Shown here: positions 1 to 7,705 of the stretch, one piece after another
How the letters are laid out: every line of letters starts with the position of its first letter
Position numbering within the stretch: the first letter of the stretch is position 1
Assembly: GCA_019634385.1 (NCBI GenBank)
Contig: JAHQVK010000096.1
Span: 1 to 43,351, forward strand
Source of the DNA: Myxococcales bacterium
Lineage (GTDB): Bacteria > Myxococcota > Kuafuiibacteriia > Kuafuiibacteriales > Kuafuiibacteriaceae
Direction: 5' to 3'
DNA length: 43,351 nucleotides
The notes under the pieces: generated by a model
Databases searched by the model: none
What the model was told of the DNA's origin: nothing
The model's input: only the letters and a program-made list of their open reading frames with translations
Position numbers and translations under genes: made by a program

Positions 1-74
1 CTGCTAGTGCAACAATGTGGCCTTATGGCGCCGTATATTTTTAGGCTGCACCAGTATTGGCTCGAAATTGGACG

Positions 75-80
75 TATAAT
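75..80 (+). promoter_or_regulatory. Candidate -10 element upstream of neuB
   Basis: A perfect TATAAT lies 23 bases before the neuB start codon. No convincing -35 hexamer is found 16-18 bases upstream and there is no clear Shine-Dalgarno sequence before the ATG, so this is a weak promoter candidate. It would fit neuB being the first gene of its transcript. Confidence 0.3.
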
Positions 81-103
81 ACCGATAGTATTAACCGCGA
101 ACG

Positions 104-1150
104 ATGGTTTTAAGCTTTAGAATAGCTGGTCGTGAGGTTGGTGCTGGCGCTGCTCCGTTTATAATTGCGGAGGTCGCACAAGCCCACGACGGAAGCCTGG
201 GGACAGCACACGCTTACATAGACGCAATTGCCGGTGCTGGCGCAGACGCCGTGAAGTTTCAGACTCATATCGCTGCAGCTGAGTCTACGCCATCCGAGCC
301 GTGGCGGATACAGTTCAGTTTGCAGGACGAGTCCCGGTACGCGTATTGGCAGCGGATGGAGTTTAGCTTCAGCCAATGGCAGGGCTTGAAAGAACACGCT
401 GTTTCTTGTGGGCTCATCTTCTTGTCATCACCTTTTTCTGAAGAAGCGGTGTCTCTCCTTGAGCGAGTTGATGTGCCAGCATGGAAAATTGGCTCCGGCG
501 AAGTCATGAATCTACCTCTTATCCAACGTGTCCAGCGGACGGGGCGTCCAGTACTAATATCCAGCGGAATGTCTTCATGGGAAGAATTAGATGCCGTCGC
601 AAATTGCATGCGAGTGCCCTTCGCATTTATGCAGTGCACATCAAAGTATCCATGTCCACCGGAGGAGATCGGTTTACATCTTATTTCGGAGATGAGGCAG
701 CGATACCAGGTGCCAGCGGGGTTGTCGGACCACTCAGCTACGCCATATGCGGGTTTAGCTGCTGCCGCCCTTGGTGTGGATCTAGTAGAGGTGCACGTGG
801 TTTTGGATCGACGATGCTTTGGTCCCGATACAAGTTCGTCGCTAACCATTAGCGAGTTATCAAAACTAGTTGAAGGGACACGCTTTATTCATAGATCACT
901 ACAACAACGGATAGATAAAGACGAAGTAGCGGAAGAACTAGTCCCCATGAAGCGACTATTCCAAAAAAGCGTAATGCTACGTGAGGATGCTCCTGCCCGT
1001 TACGTGCTTAAGGCTGAAGATCTTATCTTGAGAAAGCCGGGTACAGGAATTCCAGCGTCGGATCTGGAAAAAGTTGTTGGTCGAAAGCTCCGTAATGCGG
1101 TGGCTAAGAATATACCCTTGCAAGAGGATGACTTGGATGATGTCGGCTGA
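104..1150 (+). CDS. neuB: N-acetylneuraminate/nonulosonic acid synthase (NeuB family)
   Basis: Condenses phosphoenolpyruvate with an N-acylated hexosamine to form a nine-carbon nonulosonic acid (sialic, legionaminic or similar) in the cytoplasm. The 348-residue length is normal for the family. Visible hallmarks are FIIAEVAQAHDGS near the N-terminus (family norm is FIIAEI-x-NH-x-G), GADAVKFQ, the strand MQCTSKYPCPPEE, GLSDHS, and EVHVVLDR followed by GPD. The last ~65 residues (from about KSVMLRED) form the SAF/antifreeze-like domain. The stop codon overlaps the start of neuC, so the two are translationally coupled. The product type (Neu5Ac, legionaminate or pseudaminate) cannot be read from NeuB alone, but the partner NeuC-type hydrolysing epimerase favours the Neu5Ac/legionaminate branch over pseudaminate. 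Confidence 0.93.
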   Translation: MVLSFRIAGREVGAGAAPFIIAEVAQAHDGSLGTAHAYIDAIAGAGADAVKFQTHIAAAESTPSEPWRIQFSLQDESRYAYWQRMEFSFSQWQGLKEHAVSCGLIFLSSPFSEEAVSLLERVDVPAWKIGSGEVMNLPLIQRVQRTGRPVLISSGMSSWEELDAVANCMRVPFAFMQCTSKYPCPPEEIGLHLISEMRQRYQVPAGLSDHSATPYAGLAAAALGVDLVEVHVVLDRRCFGPDTSSSLTISELSKLVEGTRFIHRSLQQRIDKDEVAEELVPMKRLFQKSVMLREDAPARYVLKAEDLILRKPGTGIPASDLEKVVGRKLRNAVAKNIPLQEDDLDDVG

Positions 1151-2312
1151 TCTTCGTCGTGTTGCCGTTGTTTTGGTGGACCGAGCTAACTATGGACGGC
1201 TGGAGCCCGTAATGCACGCGCTCCAGGCAAGAGCGGAAGTCAAGCTGCTTACCGTGGTTGGTGGAACGATGGTTCTTCAGCGCTTTGGCCGTCCAATGAA
1301 GGTGGTTGAGGCGGCGGGCTTCTCTGTTGACGCAGAAGTATATCAGGAGCTGGAGGGCTCTACACCAGCAACCATGGCAAAGTCCATTGGATTTGGTGTT
1401 ACTGAGTATGCAAACGCTTACCATAGGCTATCGCCTGATATGGTGGTGCTAATTGGTGATCGTTATGAAGCATTTGCCGCGGCTATAGCGGCTGCCTATA
1501 TGAATATATGTATGGTTCATTTTCAAGGAGGAGAGGTATCAGGTTCAATAGATGAAAGTGCCAGACATGCGATCACGAAGCTTGCTCACTATCACTATCC
1601 TAGTACGAGGCGGGCGAGAGAGTATTTGGTTCAGATGGGTGAAGATCCTCAAACAATCCTTGGTGTTGGTTGTCCTTCATCCGATCTTGCAAACGGATTG
1701 GATCGAAACTTTGATCCTATATTGATAAACAGTCAGGGTGCAGGTGCGACGATTGATTGTACGCAGCCATATATTCTGGCTGTTTACCATCCGACTACCA
1801 CCGAATATGGTTCAGAAATTCGGCAAATTGATTCTCTTTTGAGTGCATTACGAGATGTTGGTAAACCGACTATCATGCTCTGGCCAAATATAGATGCAGG
1901 TTCAGATCGAATAGCAAAAAGAATTCGAATTTTTCGTGAACGTACCGCAAGCGAACCATTTCTCCGTACAGTAACTAATCTTGAACCATCTATCTATCTT
2001 AAGGTGTTGGCATCAGCACAATGTGCAGTTGGAAACTCTAGTAGTTTTGTGCGTGATGCGAGTTTTTTTGGTACTCCGGTAGTTTTGGTTGGCCAACGCC
2101 AAGCATTTCGAGAGCGAGGAGACCACGTACGACCGGTGTCTGTAGATCGCACTGCCATTGCTGAGGCGTTGGCAATTCAGTTGGAGCATGGGCGTTATCC
2201 TCCTAGTGAGCTCTACGGGAACGGGCATGTGGCTGACCAAGCCGCCAAGGCCATAGCGGTTGCTCAAATTTATGCACAGAAAAGCCTTCACTATGTTCAC
2301 CGACCTCAATGA
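1137..2312 (+). CDS. neuC: UDP-N-acetylglucosamine 2-epimerase (hydrolysing), NeuC family
   Basis: Converts a nucleotide-activated GlcNAc derivative into free ManNAc (or the 2,4-diacetamido analogue), the hexose substrate of the adjacent synthase. The protein has the GT-B epimerase pattern RANYGRLEPVMHAL near the N-terminus, HFQGGEVSGSIDESARHAITK in the middle, and the C-terminal GNSSSFVRDASFFGTPVVLVG substrate/nucleotide loop. The reading frame is open further upstream, but homology begins at DLRRVAVVLVDRANYG. The tandem ATGs at 1137 and 1140 are therefore the likely start, giving ~391 residues and a 14-base overlap with neuB. The stop codon lies inside a hairpin. Whether it uses UDP-GlcNAc (NeuC) or a diacetamido sugar (LegG) cannot be settled here. 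Confidence 0.9.
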   Translation: MMSADLRRVAVVLVDRANYGRLEPVMHALQARAEVKLLTVVGGTMVLQRFGRPMKVVEAAGFSVDAEVYQELEGSTPATMAKSIGFGVTEYANAYHRLSPDMVVLIGDRYEAFAAAIAAAYMNICMVHFQGGEVSGSIDESARHAITKLAHYHYPSTRRAREYLVQMGEDPQTILGVGCPSSDLANGLDRNFDPILINSQGAGATIDCTQPYILAVYHPTTTEYGSEIRQIDSLLSALRDVGKPTIMLWPNIDAGSDRIAKRIRIFRERTASEPFLRTVTNLEPSIYLKVLASAQCAVGNSSSFVRDASFFGTPVVLVGQRQAFRERGDHVRPVSVDRTAIAEALAIQLEHGRYPPSELYGNGHVADQAAKAIAVAQIYAQKSLHYVHRPQ

Positions 2313-2337
2313 GGACGAGTATCATTGTGTCCTCATT
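2308..2337 (+). terminator. Stem-loop at the neuC stop codon, possible weak terminator
   Basis: Nine-base arms AATGAGGAC and GTCCTCATT enclose a 12-base loop and include the neuC stop codon. Only a short T-rich tract follows. It may attenuate transcription or protect the 3' end before the 198-base gap to neuA rather than stop transcription fully. Confidence 0.4.
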
Positions 2338-2510
2338 TCATAATCTAATAATCTTATGTTACTCTGCGAGTCCTGTCTGTATGGCTCATTGGCTGTTGTC
2401 GGTTATATGTTGGTAGATAATCTGTACACCCATAAATCAAAGGGTACTTTGCGGAATCTACTTGCAACTTATCTGCGGAATCGCGTCCTACTAATTCATC
2501 GGAGGTTGGT

Positions 2511-3239
2511 GTGAGTGAAATAAGAATCCTAGCAATAATCCCTGCTCGAGCTGGCTCAAAAGGAGTTCCACATAAAAACACTCGGTGTTTAGCGGGGAAA
2601 TCTCTCATCGAACGCGCATTTGAAGTGGCTCAGTCATCGAAGTTGTTCGAAAAAATAATACTTTCATCAGACGACCATAATGCGATCGGTATTGCTCAGA
2701 AAATTGGACTTGAGGTCCCTTTTGTTCGGCCTTCACTGTTGGCTACCGATGTGACGCCTATGATAGATGTGGTGCTACATTCTTTGGACTTTTTGGATCC
2801 TGATGGAGAGCAGTTTCAAGCGATCATGTTACTTCAGCCGACCAGCCCGTTTAGGAAAGTTGAACATCTAAACGAGGCAGTCCGACTTCTTCAGTGCTGC
2901 TCAGCATCTGGAGTGTGCAGTGTGGTTCCTGTTCCTTTTGATTGGTGTCCGCATTACCTCCTAAAGCTCGGTGAGAAAGGGATGCTGGCGCCATTTATGC
3001 CAGATGGTTTTAACTATAGTCGACGTCAAGATGTCCCTAGGGCGTATCGTCGATGTGGAACGGTATTTTTGACTCGGGCAGAAACTATCCGCGGCGAAAA
3101 GAGTTTCTATGGGGATCGGTGTGTGCCGTTGCTCACAGATCCTAGTGAATCTCTTAATATTGATAGTCAGGCGGACTGGGAAAAGGCCAAGGTTCGGCTA
3201 GGAGTTCGTCGGAGGGAGGAGGCTCGAAATGTGGTCTAG
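2511..3239 (+). CDS. neuA: CMP-nonulosonic acid (N-acetylneuraminate) cytidylyltransferase
   Basis: Activates the nonulosonic acid with CTP to the CMP-sugar used by a glycosyltransferase. The N-terminal signature IIPARAGSKGVPHKNTR is the nucleotide-binding motif of CMP-NeuAc synthetases; LLQPTSPFR and the downstream TVFLTR region also fit. The 242-residue length is typical of the single-domain form. The start is GTG at 2511, chosen because a GGAGG at 2501-2505 lies five bases upstream and the conserved motif begins within ten residues. It is separated from neuC by 198 bases with no gene, yet lies on the same strand and overlaps the following methyltransferase by 11 bases. Confidence 0.92.
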   Translation: MSEIRILAIIPARAGSKGVPHKNTRCLAGKSLIERAFEVAQSSKLFEKIILSSDDHNAIGIAQKIGLEVPFVRPSLLATDVTPMIDVVLHSLDFLDPDGEQFQAIMLLQPTSPFRKVEHLNEAVRLLQCCSASGVCSVVPVPFDWCPHYLLKLGEKGMLAPFMPDGFNYSRRQDVPRAYRRCGTVFLTRAETIRGEKSFYGDRCVPLLTDPSESLNIDSQADWEKAKVRLGVRRREEARNVV

Positions 3240-4056
3240 TGATCCGGGATTGGTTTCTGATGAAGACGATCGTCTAGTGAGGCATCTTAGATTTCTGGAG
3301 AGTCACGTCTTTCAGATACATACAAAGTGGCCACACTATAGATGCTTGTTGAGGGATCTACAGGAGATTTCGGGGCAGGCGGCAGCATCAGCCACAGTGG
3401 CTTGCCTTGAACGCGCCTTTATTTTCGGTGGTAAGAGCCTGTTTGCAGCTCTGTTTCCCCATGTCAACTTTTGTCCGGTTGATGTCTTGCTGGAGGAGTT
3501 ACCACCAGATCGAATTGGGTACCAGTTGCACTGGCTTGAACATCCCGATTGTTATGCTTCGATAGTTGCTCAAGAAGCTTATGTCTCAGAGTTACCGTTT
3601 GTTGACGGGGAGGTTGATGTTTTGCTGGTCCCCAACTTAGTCCACCACATTCGAGACCAATCCGCCCTGTTTGCAGAGATAGCGAGGGTGATGAAACCGG
3701 GTGGACGAGGTTTTATTTTTGAGACGCTACTCAGAGAACTTCACCAGGTCCCGTTTGACTTTGTTCGGTGGACGCCATGGGGTTTTGAAGAAATGCTCGG
3801 TACCGTCGGACTTCGACTCACGGAGTGGAGACCGGCGGGAGGTCCTTTTGAGGCAATCGCATATTGTTGGGATCAAGCACTTCAGTATCTTCCCCAAGCA
3901 GAGCGGGATGTACGTTCCCGCTGGTTTCGCACCGAGCATTTTCCAGAGCTAATGAGACTGGAGGCCCAGTTTGGTCGGTGTAATTTGGAGAGGGAGCACA
4001 CCACGTTTCCTGTTGCGTACGGCATCCATTTTGAGAAGCCAGTTAGTGGCACCTAA
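3229..4056 (+). CDS. SAM-dependent class I methyltransferase of the surface-sugar cassette
   Basis: A 275-residue protein whose second half matches Methyltransf_11: a short acidic stretch SELPFVDGEVDVLLVPN, then HHIRDQSALFAEIARVMKPGG, the usual post-motif region of small-molecule methyltransferases. The canonical glycine-rich SAM motif I is not obvious; a degenerate version may be around residues 65-85. The start ATG has a good GGAGG six bases upstream, and the ORF overlaps neuA by 11 bases, so it is translationally coupled to it. From context it probably methylates the nonulosonic acid or the glycan carrying it; the substrate is inference. It is the last gene of the cassette in this window. 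Confidence 0.75.
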   Translation: MWSSDPGLVSDEDDRLVRHLRFLESHVFQIHTKWPHYRCLLRDLQEISGQAAASATVACLERAFIFGGKSLFAALFPHVNFCPVDVLLEELPPDRIGYQLHWLEHPDCYASIVAQEAYVSELPFVDGEVDVLLVPNLVHHIRDQSALFAEIARVMKPGGRGFIFETLLRELHQVPFDFVRWTPWGFEEMLGTVGLRLTEWRPAGGPFEAIAYCWDQALQYLPQAERDVRSRWFRTEHFPELMRLEAQFGRCNLEREHTTFPVAYGIHFEKPVSGT

Positions 4057-4267
4057 ATGTGATTTCGGGCCTGTGTGGGTCTTTGTCGCTATGTCCTCTC
4101 TGGGGCTTGGTTATCCTCGAAAGACTGGTCACATACGGTAGCTCATCAACTGCCTTCATTTGGTGATTCTACCCTTTTCAGCCAGTTATGGAGTGTGAAA
4201 AGCGAGTTGGGTGTCAGGTCCACTGGCAAGCAGTTGTCGTTCGGCACAGCGAAGTGAACTCGGTAAT
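4057..4267. other. Gap between methyltransferase and MerR operator region
   Basis: I see no supported gene here. A 60-codon open frame starting at a GTG near 4075 lacks a ribosome binding site and recognisable protein features. Nothing else is evident until the palindromes that begin at 4268. Confidence 0.5.
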
Positions 4268-4289
4268 AACTTGACGTAAGGGTCAAGTT
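4268..4289. promoter_or_regulatory. Perfect 8-6-8 palindrome, candidate MerR operator with overlapping -35
   Basis: Arms AACTTGAC and GTCAAGTT are perfect inverted repeats separated by GTAAGG. The left arm contains TTGACG (4271-4276), a good -35 hexamer; a weak -10 candidate CATTGT lies 18 bases downstream at 4295-4300. Overlap of a dyad with a promoter that has a long spacer is the classic MerR-family operator layout. It lies 57 bases before the MerR gene. Confidence 0.6.
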
Positions 4290-4308
4290 GTTAGCATTGT
4301 TCTCCCGA

Positions 4309-4334
4309 ACATGACGTTTACGTAAATGTCATGT
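4309..4334. promoter_or_regulatory. 26-base near-perfect palindrome just before the MerR start codon
   Basis: Arms starting ACATGAC and ending GTCATGT flank the symmetric core TTTACGTAAA; all but one symmetric base pair match. It ends 11 bases before the ATG at 4346, so a bound protein would cover the leader. The same GTAAGGGT string follows this palindrome and sits inside the upstream one. It is a likely second regulator site for autoregulation of the MerR/isc operon. ACGTAAA-type cores are known for some MerR-family operators, but the assignment here is inference. Confidence 0.6.
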
Positions 4335-4345
4335 AAGGGTACGCC

Positions 4346-4858
4346 ATGCTGCCGATCGTAGATGCCAGCGATGACCTAGTATTTGAGACTTTTCGTATTG
4401 GTGATCTTGCGAAACGGGTAGGTAAAAGTGCGCGTGCAGTCCGACTGTACGAGGAGAAGGGGCTGTTGGGACCAGCCGAACGTACTGAAGGAGGGCATCG
4501 GGTGTATGGAGAAGATGCGTTGGCTCGTCTTAAGTGGATCGAACAGTTACAACTGTTGGGGCTGTCTTTGGGCGACATTCGAGCGTTTCTGGACCGACTC
4601 CGTTCTGCCGAAACCGCTCCACTGGTGATGGAGCAAGCGAGAGAACTTTTCGAGCTGAAGCTTTCTTCTGTGCGTGAACAGGTGGTGGCCTTACAGGCCA
4701 TTGAGGCTGAGCTTAGTCGGGGCTTGGCATATTTAGCCTCTTGTGAGACGTGCGCACCCTCAACTGAGGTTACCGCGTGCAAGTCCTGTGGACACAATCA
4801 TCCAGTTGAGCCACCGCCGTTGGTAATGGGTATCCACCAGACGAGCGAGGGAAAATAA
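4346..4858 (+). CDS. MerR-family regulator with C-terminal CX2C-X8-CX2C, heads the isc operon
   Basis: A 170-residue MerR-type DNA-binding protein. The winged helix-turn-helix occupies about residues 15-85 ([23 protein letters not shown], then GGHRVY), followed by the long dimerisation helix. The C-terminus carries Cys133, Cys136, Cys145 and Cys148 plus His150, a pattern suited to a metal or Fe-S cluster. It differs from the SoxR arrangement (CX2CXCX5C). The TAA stop is two bases before the iscS GTG, so the gene is co-translated with the ISC machinery. Rrf2-type IscR normally occupies this position; none is seen here. It is therefore probably a cluster- or metal-sensing regulator of the operon, acting at the two palindromes upstream. 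The HTH is certain; the ligand and target are inference. Confidence 0.88.
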   Translation: MLPIVDASDDLVFETFRIGDLAKRVGKSARAVRLYEEKGLLGPAERTEGGHRVYGEDALARLKWIEQLQLLGLSLGDIRAFLDRLRSAETAPLVMEQARELFELKLSSVREQVVALQAIEAELSRGLAYLASCETCAPSTEVTACKSCGHNHPVEPPPLVMGIHQTSEGK

Positions 4859-4860
4859 CC

Positions 4861-6231
4861 GTGAGCATTAAAACGCCCATCTACATGGATTACAACTCTA
4901 CAACACCTATCGACCCGAGAGTGTATGAGGCGATGCAACCATACTTCACTGATAAGTATGGTAATGCGGCTTCACGTTCGCATAAGTTTGGGTGGGTAGC
5001 TGAAGAGGCGGTTGAGCATGCTCGAGAGAAGATAGCAAAGCTCATCAATGCCTCGCCAGCTGAAATTATATTTACTTCAGGAGCGACAGAGTCAGACAAT
5101 TTGGCCCTTAAGGGTGTTGCCCATATGTATGGCATGGCCGAAGCTGATAAGTTCCTGATTGATACCTTAGCTAAAGGGCATGCAAGCGGGAGTATTTCAG
5201 ATGCAGAAAACAAACTGCCAGCGCGATTTGGGCGGCTTGATCTGGAAGAAATTGCTAAGGTAGGTGCCTTTGAATATTTCAAAGAAAAGGGAGATCACAT
5301 CATCACCCTGGTCACTGAGCACAAAGCTATTCTTGATAGTACTAAGCGTCTCGAAAAAGATGGTTGGAAGATAACCTACCTACAGGTCCAGAAAGATGGC
5401 TTGGTTTCGTTGGATGCTCTGAAAAAAGCTATTACGAAGGATACCATCCTTGTCTCGATTATGTTGGGCAACAACGAGATTGGTGTGGTCCAGCCGGTTG
5501 CCGAAATTGGGGCTATTTGCCGGAAACATAAGGTGTTGTTTCACACCGATGCTGTACAAGCTGTGGGAAAAATACCGGTTGATGTAGAGTTGATGAACAT
5601 TGATCTTCTCAGTCTCACCGCTCACAAAATGTATGGTCCGAAGGGGGTAGGTGCACTGTATGTACGTCGTCGACGACCCCGCGTACGATTGGAAGCGGGT
5701 ATTGACGGTGGTGGGCATGAGCGAGGGATGCGCTCAGGGACGCTAAATGTGGCCGGTATTGTTGGTTTTGGAAAGGCAGCGGAAATATGCCTTGACGAGC
5801 TTTCAGCGGAGCAGGAGAAAGTACAGGGACTTCGTGATCGACTGTGGAAAAAGTTCCAAGATAACTTAGATGAAGTTTATCTCAATGGTCATGATCAGTG
5901 TCGTTTACCAAATAACCTAAACGTCTCTTTCGCATACGTAGAGGGAGAAGCTCTGATGATGGCGATTAAAGACGTGGCAGTGTCGTCAGGTTCTGCATGT
6001 ACCAGTGCATCCCTAGAACCATCATATGTACTTCGGGCTCTAGGGGTTGGGGATGAGCTAGCACATAGCTCTATCCGATTTGGAGTAGGGCGGTTTACAA
6101 CGGAAGAAGAAATTGACTTCGTGGCGGATTTGGTTATTGCAGCCGTCCGTCGTCTTCGAGATATGTCCCCTCTATACGAAATGGTGAAAGAGGGTGTTGA
6201 TCTCGAGTCGATAGAGTGGGCGGCACACTAG
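4861..6231 (+). CDS. iscS: Cysteine desulfurase IscS with a ~50-residue insertion
   Basis: PLP enzyme that takes sulfur from cysteine and hands it as persulfide to IscU. Visible landmarks: [17 protein letters not shown] (His154), PLP lysine in TAHK (Lys256), RSGTLNV, and the mobile loop [10 protein letters not shown] with catalytic Cys380. The C-terminus [12 protein letters not shown] closely resembles that of E. coli IscS, marking a housekeeping IscS rather than NifS or SufS. At 456 residues it is ~50 longer than the usual ~404; the excess is one block at about residues 91-140, between the conserved GVAHMY and KGDHIITL segments. The start is GTG at 4861, two bases after the regulator's stop. 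The frame is continuous through the insertion, so it is not a sequencing artefact of phase. Confidence 0.96.
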   Translation: MSIKTPIYMDYNSTTPIDPRVYEAMQPYFTDKYGNAASRSHKFGWVAEEAVEHAREKIAKLINASPAEIIFTSGATESDNLALKGVAHMYGMAEADKFLIDTLAKGHASGSISDAENKLPARFGRLDLEEIAKVGAFEYFKEKGDHIITLVTEHKAILDSTKRLEKDGWKITYLQVQKDGLVSLDALKKAITKDTILVSIMLGNNEIGVVQPVAEIGAICRKHKVLFHTDAVQAVGKIPVDVELMNIDLLSLTAHKMYGPKGVGALYVRRRRPRVRLEAGIDGGGHERGMRSGTLNVAGIVGFGKAAEICLDELSAEQEKVQGLRDRLWKKFQDNLDEVYLNGHDQCRLPNNLNVSFAYVEGEALMMAIKDVAVSSGSACTSASLEPSYVLRALGVGDELAHSSIRFGVGRFTTEEEIDFVADLVIAAVRRLRDMSPLYEMVKEGVDLESIEWAAH

Positions 6232-6263
6232 TTGCCTACATATAACAAGGAGGAAATGGGATC

Positions 6264-6656
6264 ATGGCTTACAACGACAAAGTAATCGATCATTATGAGA
6301 ACCCTCGAAACGTTGGGACCTTGGACAAAGAGGATAACAATGTTGGGACCGGTCTGGTAGGGGCGCCCGCTTGCGGGGATGTCATGCGCCTTCAGATCCG
6401 TGTGAATGATGAGGGCATAATTGAAGATGCTAAGTTTAAGACCTTTGGGTGCGGTTCTGCTATAGCTTCGTCCTCACTGGTTACTGAATGGGTTAAAGGT
6501 AAAAGTGTTGATTTCGCGGAAGAGCTTAAGAACGAGGCTATTGTAGAAGAGCTCTCGTTGCCTCCGGTGAAGGTGCACTGCAGTGTATTGGCTGAGGATG
6601 CCATCAAAGCGGCAGTAGCTGACTGGAGAGAGAAAAAGCAGAAGCCGTTGAAGTGA
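6264..6656 (+). CDS. iscU: Fe-S cluster assembly scaffold IscU
   Basis: Scaffold on which [2Fe-2S] clusters are built from IscS sulfur. The ligand set is intact and in standard numbering: Cys37 and Asp39 (APACGDV), Cys63 (GCGSAIASS), His105-Cys106 (VHCSVLAEDA). LPPVK at residues 99-103 is the recognition motif for the HscA chaperone, which is encoded three genes downstream. Length (130) is typical. A strong AAGGAGG at 6247-6253 precedes the ATG by ten bases. Confidence 0.97.
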   Translation: MAYNDKVIDHYENPRNVGTLDKEDNNVGTGLVGAPACGDVMRLQIRVNDEGIIEDAKFKTFGCGSAIASSSLVTEWVKGKSVDFAEELKNEAIVEELSLPPVKVHCSVLAEDAIKAAVADWREKKQKPLK

Positions 6657-6672
6657 AGGAGATGAATGGAAA

Positions 6673-7050
6673 ATGGGAGCGTTAGATGTTCTACAAAAAA
6701 CACCAACCGCGATAGGTACTGTGGTGGTGACGGAAGCGGCGTCCAAAGCTATCCAAAAGTATCTGTTGGAGCACAAAGCGCCAGATGAGGCTGGACTTCG
6801 TATTGGTGTTCGAGGCGGTGGATGCAGTGGTTTGTCGTATTTTCTTGATGTTGAAACCGAGATTGCTCCCAACGATCATATAGTTGATGCTCCTCTTAGT
6901 GTGAAGGTGTTCATCGATCCTAAGTCTTTGCTGTTCCTTCAGGGTTCAACCTTGGACTATGTATCAGGCCTCATGGAGTCTGGATTCAAGTTCCATAACC
7001 CTAAGGCTGGCAGAGGATGTGGTTGTGGAGAGAGTTTCTCACCATCTTAA
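6673..7050 (+). CDS. iscA: A-type Fe-S carrier protein IscA
   Basis: Iron/Fe-S carrier of the HesB-IscA family, 125 residues. The three conserved cysteines are present: Cys51 in GGGCSGLSY, and Cys116 and Cys118 in the C-terminal GCGCGESF. The N-terminus is ~15 residues longer than E. coli IscA, so the class could also be ErpA-like, but its position between iscU and hscB supports IscA. It follows iscU by 16 bases, with AAGGAG at 6656-6661 overlapping the iscU stop region. Confidence 0.94.
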   Translation: MGALDVLQKTPTAIGTVVVTEAASKAIQKYLLEHKAPDEAGLRIGVRGGGCSGLSYFLDVETEIAPNDHIVDAPLSVKVFIDPKSLLFLQGSTLDYVSGLMESGFKFHNPKAGRGCGCGESFSPS

Positions 7051-7077
7051 GGCGTTCCGCCCACAATTACAAAGATC

Positions 7078-7704
7078 ATGTCAAAATGTTGGTCATGTAG
7101 CTTCGAGCGAGGCGGCTCGCTCGTGTGTCCAGAGTGCAATGCACTTCAGCCGTTAGATTCTAAAGCTACCGATTACTTCTCTGCCTTAGGCTTGCCTCGC
7201 CAGATGTCGATCTCGAGAACTGATTTGGATCGGGCGTTTCGCACCGTTGCTAAACAGGTGCACCCTGACCGCTTTTCTCGGGATGAACCGGAGAAGCGAA
7301 AACAAGCCCTCCATCATACTGAGTTGGTCAATGTAGCCTACAAGACGTTAAAAAATTCTCAGAAGCGAGCCGAGTATTTGCTGGAGCTCGGAGGTTTTCA
7401 GGTAGCATCAGAGACTGATCGCACGGAGGATAAGAGTTTCCTACTTCGGCTTCTTGAAAAGCAAGAACTTCTTGATGAGGCTAAAGATATAGCAACGATT
7501 GCCTCATTGAAGCGGGAGACTACCGATCGGCAAAAAACTTTAGTTGCCCGAGTTACGCAGTTTTTTGATGCAAATAAGGACAACTCGTCACTTGCTATCG
7601 TGGATGGCGTAGGACCAGAGAATGTTCGCAAGTCTCTGGTTGAACTACGCTATCTACGGCGATTGCTGGATCATATTGCGGTAAAAGAGGAAGAGTTATT
7701 TTAA
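7078..7704 (+). CDS. hscB: J-domain co-chaperone HscB with N-terminal tetracysteine site
   Basis: Co-chaperone that brings IscU to HscA. The J-domain spans about residues 31-100, with HPD at 62-64 (VHPDRFS), and the C-terminal three-helix IscU-binding part follows. Before the J-domain is a short metal-binding module, Cys4/Cys7 (CWSC) and Cys17/Cys20 (CPEC) followed by NALQPL. E. coli HscB (~171 residues) lacks it; the mitochondrial HSC20 proteins of animals have a related CWxC...CPxC module at the same position. Length is 208. No strong ribosome binding site is visible; the start is fixed by the CWSC motif immediately after it. The stop lies one base before the hscA ATG. Confidence 0.93.
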   Translation: MSKCWSCSFERGGSLVCPECNALQPLDSKATDYFSALGLPRQMSISRTDLDRAFRTVAKQVHPDRFSRDEPEKRKQALHHTELVNVAYKTLKNSQKRAEYLLELGGFQVASETDRTEDKSFLLRLLEKQELLDEAKDIATIASLKRETTDRQKTLVARVTQFFDANKDNSSLAIVDGVGPENVRKSLVELRYLRRLLDHIAVKEEELF

Positions 7705-7705
7705 G

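Noticed and set aside
265..849. 194-codon minus-strand ORF inside neuB
   Set aside because: Shadow frame of a well-supported gene; composition is not protein-like.
4075..4257. 60-codon ORF between the methyltransferase and the MerR gene
   Set aside because: Needs a GTG start, has no Shine-Dalgarno and no recognisable protein features; probably chance.
4346..4858. SoxR identity for the MerR regulator
   Set aside because: SoxR uses CX2CXCX5C; here the spacing is CX2C-X8-CX2C and the gene neighbourhood is isc, not a soxS-like target.
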